Made by a program: the position numbers and the translations under genes. Shown piece after piece: positions 1 through 8,900 of a stretch of 64,000 bases of DNA. The number at the start of each line of letters is the position of its first letter. The stretch's first letter is position 1. This DNA is from Rhodomicrobium sp. (GTDB lineage: Bacteria > Pseudomonadota > Alphaproteobacteria > Rhizobiales > HXMU1428-3): contig BQJK01000004.1 in NCBI GenBank assembly GCA_021604665.1, forward strand, positions 164,197 to 228,196. The letters are read 5' to 3'. Below the pieces are notes generated by a model. It was given only the letters and a program-made list of their open reading frames with translations. It did no database searches and was not told the origin of the DNA.

Positions 1-229
1 CCGTTTTAAGATAGGTAATTAACTCATCAATCGCCTCAGGGCTGCCAGCAACGGTGCCGTTAACCCCCTCACGAGCCAGCAATAAAGTGCCTTTGATTTC
101 GCGCGCGTCGCAAAACTCTGTCAAAGGCATCCGCAGCTCTTCAAAATCAGGCAAGGCCACAAAAAGATATAGCGCCGCGACTTTAAATTCAGCGCGCTCT
201 CCAAGACCATTCACATGATCACTCGTCAT
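1..229 (-). CDS. trhO: tRNA uridine-34 hydroxylase TrhO (rhodanese family), N-terminal part
   Basis: Only the first ~76 codons are inside the window; the gene runs off the left edge. The reverse-strand translation starts MTSDHVNGLGERAEF and continues with KVAALYLF, a PDFEELR stretch and LLLAREGVNGTVAGS. This is the N-terminal ferredoxin-like domain of the YceA/TrhO family, which makes 5-hydroxyuridine at position 34 of tRNAs. The catalytic rhodanese cysteine would lie beyond the edge. The ATG at 227-229 is the first in-frame start. It is transcribed away from the copper operon at 547, with about 317 bases between them. Family assignment rests on the GTLLLAREGVNGT-type motif, which is characteristic; function is inferred from the family. 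Confidence 0.85.
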   Translation of the reverse strand, partial: MTSDHVNGLGERAEFKVAALYLFVALPDFEELRMPLTEFCDAREIKGTLLLAREGVNGTVAGSPEAIDELITYLKT

Positions 230-546
230 TTAAATCACCTGCCTGAAAATAATAATAATGTCGCCCGCAAAACCGTGCTGAGATACACCGGCGATGCTCT
301 CTCTTGTAAGGGGACTAACTGGCGGGTTTTGGCAAACACCAGCCCCCTTTGTCAAGCGACAAACCAAAGACGAAACCAGTTGATTTGCATCAATCCTTTG
401 GCCCAGCCCTTATGTTAGCCTTTCAACCGCAGGCCAAACAATCAAACTGAAATAATCCGACGCTAAAAAACAACAGCATTTAATTTTGCAACGTCTGCGA
501 CCAAGATACAGCTTTACCAAATAATAATTATAGATATTGTAGCACC
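230..546. other. Divergent intergenic region with a nested hairpin
   Basis: No convincing gene. The 67-codon frame across it lacks a ribosome site and resembles nothing known. Between 308 and 349 there is an inverted repeat: AAGGGG (308-313) pairs with CCCCTT (344-349), CTGG (319-322) with CCAG (339-342), and GTTT (326-329) with AAAC (334-337). It lies between divergent trhO and the copper operon, so it could be a leader structure or operator. No CueR-like or CsoR-like operator was recognised. Confidence 0.4.
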
Positions 547-927
547 ATGCTGAAGGCAAAAAATATAAAGTCCGGCGCAAAATATCCGCTGCTAGCAGTG
601 CTAATTTTCCAATTAGCGCTAACGAGCCTTTTTTGCGCAACGAGCGGTTATGCCGCCAACAGCATCATGCTCTGCACACCTTTCGGCTTTAAAACCATTC
701 AGATAGATGAGAATGGCCAAAAAGTCCCTGATAATGGTTCGCATGCTGAATTCCAAAAACAATGCTTTCACTGTAGCGCTGGCTGCGGCGGTCTGGCCAT
801 TTTATCAGATGCCCCATTATCAACCCTGAATATCCAGCTGGCAACTTACTCAGCTGCACCGCAGGATCAGGCCTTTCGGTCTCACCGCACAAGAGGCCCC
901 CCCTCTCGCGGCCCACCTCTCGCTTAA
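547..927 (+). CDS. DUF2946-type secreted/membrane protein of a copper operon
   Basis: 126 residues. A hydrophobic N-terminal segment (about 14-35, LLAVLIFQLALTSLF) is a signal peptide or anchor. After it come a conserved-looking IMLCTPFGFKTIQID block, a CFHCSAGC cysteine cluster around residues 75-81, and a C-terminal TRGPPSRGPP stretch. The CTPFG block, the CxxC-type cluster and the Arg/Gly/Pro-rich end fit the DUF2946 family, whose members are often found beside copper-handling genes. The cysteines could bind Cu(I), but this is inference. It is followed 122 bases later by a Met/His-rich membrane protein and then by a PCuAC chaperone, all on the plus strand. No clear Shine-Dalgarno is seen before the ATG. 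Confidence 0.7.
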   Translation: MLKAKNIKSGAKYPLLAVLIFQLALTSLFCATSGYAANSIMLCTPFGFKTIQIDENGQKVPDNGSHAEFQKQCFHCSAGCGGLAILSDAPLSTLNIQLATYSAAPQDQAFRSHRTRGPPSRGPPLA

Positions 928-1048
928 ATCATAGATCACCAAAACTGGCCTTACCCGCCGGCGTATTCTTCTGTTTACAAACAGGGTTTCGCGGGGCGCG
1001 GGGCTCTATTTGAATAAGTTCTAATGTATTTAAGTGAAGTGAAAAAAT

Positions 1049-2167
1049 ATGAAAAACACGAACTCTCTCCCTGCAAGCAGAGCAACAAAACAGCTATCAG
1101 CTCTGCTGGTTGCAAGCCTTGTCTCCGTCTCCGCAAGCACAACAGCCCTCGCCGATGATAACCACAACACATATGCCCCCGTCCGCGCAGACGGTCACGC
1201 CCCAATCGGTGTAATGGGTGATCATATGCATAAAAAAGGTGAGTGGATGCTGTCTTACCGCTTCATGCATATGGATATGGAAGGCAACCAGATCGGTAAG
1301 GATAATGTCTCCCCACAAGAGGTTATCTCTCAGCCAAACCGCTTTTCTGGACTACCAATGATGCCAGGTAAACTGCGTGTTGTGCCAACAAAAATGACCA
1401 TGGATATGCATATGCTCGGCGCTATGTATGCCCCGACGAACAATGTTACGCTCATGGCAATGCTGCCAATAATTGAAAAAGATATGGACCATCTGACCTT
1501 TAATGGTTCTGGCAATTTACTTGGCGGCTTTTCGACCAAAACCGATGGCATTGGCGATCTTAAATTTTCCTCACTCATCGGTCTATATAACGATGGGCGC
1601 ACCAAGGTTCATTTGAATGCAGGCTTCTCTGCCCCAACCGGCAGCATCACCGAGCGCGGCAATGTTCTCACACCAATGAACACCACGGCCAATCTCCGCC
1701 TCCCCTACGCGATGCAACTTGGCACCGGCACCTTTGACCTTCTCCCTGGCATCACCATTCAAAGCCGCAGTGGCGACTTTAGCTATGGCGCACAATTCAT
1801 GGCCCGCTTCCATCTAGGCACCAATGACGAGGGCTATAGCTGGGGTGACAAACAGGAATTAACCGCCTGGATTGCCTATCAGTGGGCACCATGGATCTCC
1901 ACATCCCTTCGCGTAAAAGGCACAAACCAAAGCAAAATCAGCGGCATAGACAGCCAAATCGCAGCCCCTGTACAAACAGCTGATCCAAATAACTATGGCG
2001 GTGAGCGCATTGACCTACTTGGCGGCGTAAACTTCATTCTGCCAGACGGTCCCTTAAAAGGTCATCGTTTCGCGCTAGAAGCAGGTGCCCCTGTATATCA
2101 GGACCTAAACGGCCCGCAGATGGAAACTGATTTCACCATCACCCTCGGCTGGCAAAAAGCATTTTAA
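1049..2167 (+). CDS. Met/His-rich outer-membrane 'transporter' family protein, copper-associated
   Basis: 372 residues with an N-terminal signal peptide (about 1-36, ending near ALADDN). The mature start is unusually rich in Met and His: GVMGDHMHKKGEWMLSYRFM, then HMDMEGN, MTMDMHMLGAMY and a further run of Met. The rest alternates short hydrophobic and polar strands and ends in a TLGWQKAF-type C-terminal aromatic residue, as expected for an outer-membrane beta-barrel. Proteins of this kind, often named MetA-pathway or simply 'transporter', occur next to PCuAC chaperones. The Met/His clusters suggest copper binding or export at the outer membrane; that is inference. It is 16 bases upstream of the PCuAC gene, so the two are very probably co-transcribed. 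Confidence 0.75.
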   Translation: MKNTNSLPASRATKQLSALLVASLVSVSASTTALADDNHNTYAPVRADGHAPIGVMGDHMHKKGEWMLSYRFMHMDMEGNQIGKDNVSPQEVISQPNRFSGLPMMPGKLRVVPTKMTMDMHMLGAMYAPTNNVTLMAMLPIIEKDMDHLTFNGSGNLLGGFSTKTDGIGDLKFSSLIGLYNDGRTKVHLNAGFSAPTGSITERGNVLTPMNTTANLRLPYAMQLGTGTFDLLPGITIQSRSGDFSYGAQFMARFHLGTNDEGYSWGDKQELTAWIAYQWAPWISTSLRVKGTNQSKISGIDSQIAAPVQTADPNNYGGERIDLLGGVNFILPDGPLKGHRFALEAGAPVYQDLNGPQMETDFTITLGWQKAF

Positions 2168-2182
2168 GGAAAGGCAGAGACT

Positions 2183-2740
2183 ATGAAGGTAATAAAAATA
2201 ATATCGCTAGCCCTGCTCATGAGCTTAACGGCGCTTGCCCCTGCAATCGCCTGTGAAATGCACAATAAAGAGCAGCAGTCTAAGGTAAAAGAACAGCATC
2301 AAACGAAGCACACAGTGACCAAAACCGTCTATGAAACCACGGTCGTGCAAACGGCTGAGGCTACTGAGGCCTCATCCATCACAGCAAGTGCTGTCTGGGC
2401 CAAGCCCAATTATGGCCCTAACGGCGCTGTTTACCTGAAGCTGAATAACACCGGCAAGGAAGAGAGAAAGCTTGTGAGTGCTTCCTCTGCCTTAAGTGAC
2501 AAGGTAGAGATTCACGAGCATTTGCATGAAGGCGGCGTGATGAAGATGCGCCCAGCCAAAACACCCATCACCATCCCCCCCGGCAAGAGCCTGTCCTTTG
2601 CCCCCGGTGGTCTGCATGTGATGATGTTTAATATGAAAGCTAAGAAAAAAGCAGGAGAGACCTACCCGCTGGCTCTTATCTTTGGAAATGGTGAAACTTT
2701 AAACTTAGATGTCAAAGTTAAAGACAAAGCCAGTGATTAA
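2183..2740 (+). CDS. Periplasmic copper chaperone PCu(A)C
   Basis: 185 residues: signal peptide (about 1-23, ending AIAC), a polar linker rich in Glu, Lys, Gln and Thr (about 25-65), then a PCuAC (DUF461) domain from about 66 to 180. The Cu(I) site is visible as H-x-H in VEIHEHLHE, the downstream MKM, and the GGLHVMM motif near the end, which matches the family pattern H(M)x10Mx21HxM. Members deliver Cu(I) to the CuA centre of cytochrome oxidase or buffer periplasmic copper. A strong ribosome site (GGAAAGG) precedes the ATG, 16 bases after the upstream stop. The SCO protein at 22.9 kb is the usual partner for CuA assembly but is not adjacent. Confidence 0.9.
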   Translation: MKVIKIISLALLMSLTALAPAIACEMHNKEQQSKVKEQHQTKHTVTKTVYETTVVQTAEATEASSITASAVWAKPNYGPNGAVYLKLNNTGKEERKLVSASSALSDKVEIHEHLHEGGVMKMRPAKTPITIPPGKSLSFAPGGLHVMMFNMKAKKKAGETYPLALIFGNGETLNLDVKVKDKASD

Positions 2741-2833
2741 TCGCTGTAGTCAGCACTAGGGCAAACCTAATCAGCTAGAAAATATAAGCGCTAAGGGCAG
2801 GGTTAAACAATCCATCCCTTGGCGCTTCTTTCC

Positions 2834-3736
2834 TCACCCGGTCATGAAAAAGCTTTGCTCAGCCTCATTGCACAGGCTCTCAATCAACTCTGGGCCGCGG
2901 CCAGAGGCAAAGCGCTGTATTTCTTCATTTTCTCGTGCAGCACGGCGCAATTCATAAAGCTGCCCTGCGGTAAGGTCAGTCGAGAAGGCCAGCGCCCGCC
3001 GGCAAAAGCCAATAATCTGGTAAGAATGGGTCTGGCTATCACAATGAACAATCTGTGTAACAATCTGATCCGTCAGCTTGGCGCTAAGCTCATGCTCGTG
3101 CAGCATTAACTCAATCAATCTTAGGGCCACATCTTTGCCCCCCTCACCCCGCGCCCAATTAAGGCTTGGCCGATGCGCTGCAATCCCTTCTGAAAAACCG
3201 CCATGCAGCAAATTAAAAATCGGCTTGCCCGCCCCGAGTGCAAACCCGATCTGCTGGTGGATCACACCTGAAATAGCCGAGGCACCACAAAGAGCGATCA
3301 AGGCATCAGCCTGCAGCAATCCTTTTTCTATATTTTGCGGGGAATAATCATTCTCATCAATTTGAGAATCAAGAATGGCAACACAATCAATCCCCGCAAG
3401 CGCCAGGCTCTCGGCAAGCTCAATCGCGATATCATGCAAAAAATCACCATGGCAAATATAAAAACGAAGCCGCTGGCTGGGGTTGGCCATGCCTTGAGCA
3501 GGGGTAAGAGGTTTACCAAATTCAACATTGCGCATAACGATGCTATGGAGCAAAGCGATCTGATGGCTGGAGGCTGCGGTCAACCGGCGTGGCAGGTAGG
3601 CATCATAATAAGCCCCGACGCGCGGCACTTGTTGAATGCCGCAATCAAGCATCAGTTGATTACATTGCTCTATTGTTAAACGGCGCATTACCCGGCTGAT
3701 CTCAATCAAAAGCCGCGCCCTGTCAAATGCCGCCAT
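2834..3736 (-). CDS. TIR-domain protein, probably a catalytically inactive variant
   Basis: 300 residues. Residues 1-75 form an all-helical N-terminal region (RARLLIEISRVMRRL onward) that I do not recognise. Residues 90-185 read as a TIR domain: strand and loop RFYICHGDF, helix DIAIELAESLALAGI, strand CVAI, IEKGLLQADALIALCG, then SGVIHQQIGFALGAGKPIF. In active bacterial TIR NADases the equivalent stretch is (W/T)xxE(I/V)GFA with a catalytic Glu; here residue 162 is Gln (CAG rather than GAG). The C-terminal 100 residues are helical and charged. No defence partner gene sits next to it; the copper operon ends just downstream. TIR proteins can be NAD-degrading immune effectors, ligand sensors or scaffolds. 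The substitution favours a non-enzymatic or altered role, which is inference. Confidence 0.7.
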   Translation of the reverse strand: MAAFDRARLLIEISRVMRRLTIEQCNQLMLDCGIQQVPRVGAYYDAYLPRRLTAASSHQIALLHSIVMRNVEFGKPLTPAQGMANPSQRLRFYICHGDFLHDIAIELAESLALAGIDCVAILDSQIDENDYSPQNIEKGLLQADALIALCGASAISGVIHQQIGFALGAGKPIFNLLHGGFSEGIAAHRPSLNWARGEGGKDVALRLIELMLHEHELSAKLTDQIVTQIVHCDSQTHSYQIIGFCRRALAFSTDLTAGQLYELRRAARENEEIQRFASGRGPELIESLCNEAEQSFFMTG

Positions 3737-3887
3737 AAAAGGCCCCCGCTTAAGTCTTTACAGTCCGCCCCTAAAGAGCGCATACCCCCAATTCGCTAAA
3801 ACGAATCAATAATCCTATAGCCTACGCGAAAATACCTTACCGATCTATTAGCCAGGCCTTTACCGTCTTCACAGCCTGCTCTCACCG

Positions 3888-3899
3888 CCCCCCCCCCCC
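3888..3899. repeat. Homopolymeric tract of 12 cytosines
   Basis: Twelve consecutive C (G on the minus strand), 152 bases upstream of the TIR gene start and between it and the mcd terminator. Tracts of this length are prone to slipped-strand changes in length. The tract is not in a coding region, so any effect would be on transcription. It could also be a sequencing or assembly length error. Confidence 0.8.
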
Positions 3900-3921
3900 G
3901 CTGGCACAAAGGTGCATAAAA

Positions 3922-3950
3922 AAAGCCGCTGGCATAAAACCAGCGGCTTT
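3922..3950 (-). terminator. Rho-independent terminator after mcd
   Basis: An 11-bp perfect stem (3922-3932 with 3940-3950; AAAGCCGCTGG and CCAGCGGCTTT) with a 7-base loop. A run of A on the left becomes the U tract in the minus direction. It lies 65 bases beyond the mcd stop. Confidence 0.85.
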
Positions 3951-4014
3951 CATCATGTCAAAATGAGGTTTTATTCTTTATTGAGAAGACGCCTAAAAGC
4001 ACCCCACTCAATGA

Positions 4015-5706
4015 TCAGGAGGTCAGCAACCGGCGCGCAATCACTTGCGCTTGAATTTCAGCCGCACCCTCAAAAATATTCAGGATACGCGCATCGCAGA
4101 GCACCCGAGAGATCGGGTATTCGAGAGCAAAGCCATTACCACCGTGAATTTGCAGGGCGTTATCAGCTGAAGCCCAGGCAACTCGTGCGCCCAAAAGCTT
4201 GGCCATGCCAGCTTCAAGGTCACAGCGTTTTTCTTCATCTTTCTGGCGAGCAGAAAAATAAGTGAGCTGACGAGCAATCATAATCTCAACAGCCATCATC
4301 ACCAGCTTATCTGCAACACGAGGGAAGTTGATCAACGCTTTGCCAAACTGTACCCGCTCATTCGCATACCGCAGGCCAAGCTCCAGTGCCGATTGAGCAA
4401 CACCAATCGCCCGCGCCGCTGTTTGAATACGCGCCGCTTCAAAGGTCTCCATCAGCTGCTTAAAGCCCTGGCCTTCTTCAGAACCAAGTAAGTTGGCTTT
4501 TGGCACCTCAAAACTATCAAAGGAAATTTCATATTCCTTCATACCGCGATAGCCAAGCACTTCAATCTCGCCGCCATCCATGCCATCAGCCGGGAACGGG
4601 TTTGCATCATCGCCGCGCGGCTTTTCAGCCAGCAACATAGAAAGCCCGCGATAGCCCTTGTCATCAGGGTTGGTGCGCACCATCAATGTCATTAGATCCG
4701 CCCGCACCGGATGCGTAATCCAGGTTTTTTGCCCTGTTACCTTATAAACATCCCCCTCAACAACAGCCCGCGTTTTAAGGGAGGCAAGGTCAGAGCCGGT
4801 ATTCGGTTCAGTGAACACTGCTGTCGGCAAAATCTCACCAGATGAGATCCGCGGCAACCATTCATTCTTTTGGCTTTCAGTACCACCACAAAGAATAAGC
4901 TCGGCTGCAATTTCAGAACGGGTACCAAGCGAGCCAACACCGATATAACCGCGTGAAAGCTCTTCAGAAACCACGCACATAGATTCTTTGCCAAGCCCAA
5001 GCCCACCATATTCTTCCGGGATGGTCAGACCAAACACACCAAGCTCGGCCATTTTCTCTAAAATTTCCATTGGCACATAATCGTTCGCCAAGTGCCATTC
5101 ATGGGCATGCGGCACAACTTCCGCTTCAGCAAAGCGGCGCATTTCATCACGCATGGCTTCATATGTTTCATCAAGGCCCGTGTCACCAATCGTGGCACTA
5201 CCTTCACTATGCATAAGTTTATCAGCCAGCGCTTTTCTCGCCGCAACGCTATTGCCACTGGTGATCAGCTTTTGAACTGCCGCCCCTGTAAACCCTTGTA
5301 AGTCTTCACTGGTCAAACCCAGTTCGCCCGGCCGCACAAATTCATTCTGGCTCATAGGAATGCCGCCAGCCATTTGCGCTAGATATTCACCAAAGCCAAT
5401 TTGAACAATCAGCGTTTCAATCTCACCTAAACGCCCCTCAGTTTTCATCCGCAAGGCGTAATCCTGCAGTTGAACAAGAGATTCAACATAAGTCATGAAC
5501 CAGGCCAGCCCATGGCCCATTTGCTGTTCAGCCTCAAGAGCGACCGCATCAATCTTACCTTCAGGGCCCATCACACGGGCAAGCACATTGGCTTTCGCCT
5601 TCTGGCCAAGGGTTTGAGCGAATGTGACAGCCTCGCCAGTAAGCTCCAGCAAATCTGGCAACAAACCGTTATCGGCAACCTGAGTTTCGTCAACAGCGAC
5701 GTTCAT
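4015..5706 (-). CDS. mcd: (2S)-methylsuccinyl-CoA dehydrogenase (ethylmalonyl-CoA pathway)
   Basis: About 563 residues, longer than a normal acyl-CoA dehydrogenase (~380), because of a ~160-residue helical N-terminal extension. Such an extension is typical of Mcd. The dehydrogenase core follows: FGLTIPEEYGGLGLG, the FAD-binding TAVFTEPNTGSDLASL, KTWITHP, RVQFGK and the end IFEGAAEIQAQVIARRLL. Mcd oxidises methylsuccinyl-CoA to mesaconyl-CoA during acetyl-CoA assimilation. The pathway's key enzyme gene ccr lies 4 kb upstream on the same strand, which strengthens the call. The longest frame begins with TTG; the ATG at 5706, preceded by GGAGAG at 5 bases, is the better start. A general acyl-CoA dehydrogenase is the alternative. 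Confidence 0.88.
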   Translation of the reverse strand: MNVAVDETQVADNGLLPDLLELTGEAVTFAQTLGQKAKANVLARVMGPEGKIDAVALEAEQQMGHGLAWFMTYVESLVQLQDYALRMKTEGRLGEIETLIVQIGFGEYLAQMAGGIPMSQNEFVRPGELGLTSEDLQGFTGAAVQKLITSGNSVAARKALADKLMHSEGSATIGDTGLDETYEAMRDEMRRFAEAEVVPHAHEWHLANDYVPMEILEKMAELGVFGLTIPEEYGGLGLGKESMCVVSEELSRGYIGVGSLGTRSEIAAELILCGGTESQKNEWLPRISSGEILPTAVFTEPNTGSDLASLKTRAVVEGDVYKVTGQKTWITHPVRADLMTLMVRTNPDDKGYRGLSMLLAEKPRGDDANPFPADGMDGGEIEVLGYRGMKEYEISFDSFEVPKANLLGSEEGQGFKQLMETFEAARIQTAARAIGVAQSALELGLRYANERVQFGKALINFPRVADKLVMMAVEIMIARQLTYFSARQKDEEKRCDLEAGMAKLLGARVAWASADNALQIHGGNGFALEYPISRVLCDARILNIFEGAAEIQAQVIARRLLTS

Positions 5707-5775
5707 AATGCTCTCCAAAATCTCTATCAGTGGCTGGATGCCTGTGAAACATCCTTAAAATCATCAATGTGGGAT

Positions 5776-5810
5776 AAAAAACCCAGCTGGGGAGGCTTAT
5801 CAGCTCCCCA
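5776..5810 (-). terminator. Possible terminator between the 1049-residue gene and mcd
   Basis: TGGGGAG (5788-5794) pairs with CTCCCCA (5804-5810) around a 9-base loop. In the minus direction six T follow after a 6-base gap (5776-5781). The gap is long for a classic terminator, so it could instead be a structure in the mcd leader, which it immediately precedes. Confidence 0.5.
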
Positions 5811-5948
5811 TAGGGGGGTGCAAGCCATTCCTGTCAGCAAAGGTGCAGTTTTATACTAAGGTCGAGTGGTAACTAAGCAAATGAGTTTAACAGCCTTAAG
5901 GGGCTAATCAATACTCAATCAACGAATAGGTGGGTAAGCAAAATTATC

Positions 5949-8900
5949 TCACTTGTCTTCATCATCAACAAATGATCGCTCAAGTTTCTCTGCAAACTGG
6001 CGTGCCCTCGACCTGAAGCCTTCAGAAACCCGCTTCTGTTCACCATTTTTAGGCTGTTGCCGTTGATCTTGCTCACCCGGTTCACCAGGGAGCGAGCCCT
6101 GTTCACTAGATTGCCGCTGAAAGGCAGTTGGCATTGGCCCGGTTTGTGAGTGTGCCGGGTTTTGATATGGCGGCTGTTGCGGTGAGACAGCGCGGTGCGA
6201 TGGCGGCCCCCCCGGATTTAACCCAGCAGACAAAGGTGGACGCCCACCAACCTGAGGTGGCGCCAAATTAGGAGAATGCCGCGGCGGCAAACCACCCTCT
6301 GGTAAAGGTGAGCCAGGCACTCCATTACCATTTGGTTGTTTCTGGGGTGGCTGCATCGGTGGAGGCGGCATATGAGGGGGAAGATTTTGCCCGCCGTCTC
6401 GCCTCATCGCCGGCTGCATCCGGCCCATATCAGGCGCACCCCGATTAAGGGCATCACTATCAGATAAACCACGATTAGGCATCTCATGGGCTGGCGGAGC
6501 ATCTCTAAATTGCGGCGCAGAGTTATTTGCTCGCTTTCGGGCCAAATACTGACCAAGGGAAGATGAATCATCCTCTTCCAGCGCGGCATCAGCATATATT
6601 TCATCTCTCTCAGACAAAGCTTCATCAGCACCATCACCCTGATCAACGGCATCTTGTCCGGCACCTACTCCGCGCACAAAGCCCTCAGACTGCGGCGCAG
6701 CTTCCAGATCAGAAGGTCTCTTGTCCCGCTCACCCTCATCAGATGCGGCCAAACGAGGTGCACCTCCTGGTATATAGAGCTCATCCATAGAGCGCGGCGG
6801 CACGCCATCAGGGGACGCGCCAATTTTAGTCCCCCCAACTGGAGGCATTGGCGGCGGCATGGCACCAGCAACAGAAGGCGGCACAGCCCCCCCATTTAAG
6901 ACTGGCCGCATGAATGGCGGTGCAGAAACCGGTGGCACTTGCCCCTTAAGAGGGCCATCAACATCTGTTTTTTCGCTATTTTCAGTCGCCCGTGCCATTG
7001 AGTGCACATCGCCAGGCGGCTGCGCTTTCAGCGGCCGGCTTTCTCTTGGCCCATGCTGCATTTGCGGGTGCTGCTGCTCGTGTGGCCCTGGTGTACCCTT
7101 TGGTGGCCCAACAGGTGGCCCCTTAAACGGCGCTCGGCCAGCTCGGCTTAAATCACTAAATGGTTTAGGGGCCGCGAAAGGTTTCTGACTAAGCGGCCTT
7201 GGCCCCATCGCACGCAGCCCATCTTTAGCCCCGCCACCGTCCTCACCGTCTCTGGCAACCGGGAACGGCAGCACACTCGGTGCAGGCGTCTCAGCGGCTT
7301 CATCACTCTCAGACTCTACTGGCCGCCCAGCTATCTCACCGGGCCGCGCAAAATCACTGTCAACTGGAGGCTGTTTAGGTAAACTAATGTCGCCATCAGC
7401 ATAAAGCCTGGCATCGCCAGCCTCATCAGCAGCTTGATCAACTGAACCCTTACCATGCTCAACAGGGTCTATTGAGCCATCAAAAATCGCCGCTAATCCA
7501 CTAAGCTCATGATGTTGAGGGTGCGAAATTTCAGGCGTTATATCTTCAGCTCTATTATGGAGTGAGCCGTCAACAGGGGTAAAACTCTCCTCGCTCTCAT
7601 GCTCATCGAGCGGCGGTACATAATTTGCGCCCGTGGAAACCTCCTCATGCCAAATGGCACCGCGCACTAAATCTTTCTCTGAAATATCTTCATTTGCAAG
7701 GGCCGCCGCATCAGCGTAGAGCTCATCATCAATATTAGAGCGCGGTGAAGCGTCAGATTGATCTGCTTCAGCGAAAGGTTCTACAGCCTCCTCTAACTGC
7801 TCGTCCTGAGGCGTTAAAGACACATCTAAGCGCCCGGGTTCATCCCTCACACTAGTTGCCACCGGTTCAGCCAACACGGCATCCTCACTACCAGCAACTT
7901 CAGGCCCAGCGACTTCAGGCCCAGCAACTTCAGACCCAGCAACATCCTGTTGTTCGGCTAACTCGGCACGCAACTTCGCTAGTTCAGCCTCAAGTAGGGC
8001 GCGCTCATTGGTTAAACGAACTGTCTCGTCATAAAGAGACCTTTCATCTTTCAACTCATGCTGCGTGTCATCATTCACTGGCTCTTTTTCATCAGCTTCC
8101 TCGGTCTCCGGCAGTTCAGTAATTTTAAAAGATAGAGAAACAGGCGGCTTAACTTTGCCAGCGTCATCACCAGCACCAGCACTAACCTTGGCAAAAACAT
8201 CCGCGGCAGTTTCAGCATCCGTGTCTACAGCTTCTGTCTCCACAACATCCATGCCCTCAAGCGCTGAGGCCTCCTCATCCACAGAGGCATCGTCTTTCAG
8301 AGAGATATCATCCGCACTCAAAGGCGTTTTAACAGGAGCACCAGCAGTTAAATAAGCCGCATTAAGAACCCGCCGATCAAACACATCAGCTTCCATCATT
8401 TGAGCAGCATAATAAGTCTGCACATCATTCACTAACAAAGCGGCCTGCTCAATCCAGTTTTCTCGCGCAACCCGCGAGGGGTCACCCAAATCGTGAGAAA
8501 TTTCAAGTATCTGCTCAGCGGAAAATTTAGCAACCTGCTCAAACCGCACAATATCATGGCGATTAAGATGCGCTTCGGTCTCGGCATCAATTCCATTTAT
8601 TAAAGTCAGGTTATTTCGCTCTGCCTTGGAAACATCAGCAACCTCAAGCGCGTCATCGTCTATCATCACGTCGCGCACCTGTTGGTCCTCTAAACCACCA
8701 TCAGATATCGAGGCCGCATCCTCTTCCTGCTCATCATGATGAGGATCAACACCGGAACCAAATTCTGGCAGTGCTTCAGTCTCTACAGCGGGCTCAGCTG
8801 GCATCTGGGCGGCAGGTTGAATAATAAGGCGTGGTTGCAACTGTTCTTCAGGTGATAAGGCCTCACCCTCTGTCTGGCCATCATCATAATGTCCAGCATC

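Noticed and set aside
2834..3736. A multi-gene TIR defence system such as Thoeris or a TIR-SAVED operon
   Set aside because: No ThsA, SAVED, SMODS or Argonaute-like partner is adjacent; neighbours are copper and acyl-CoA genes.
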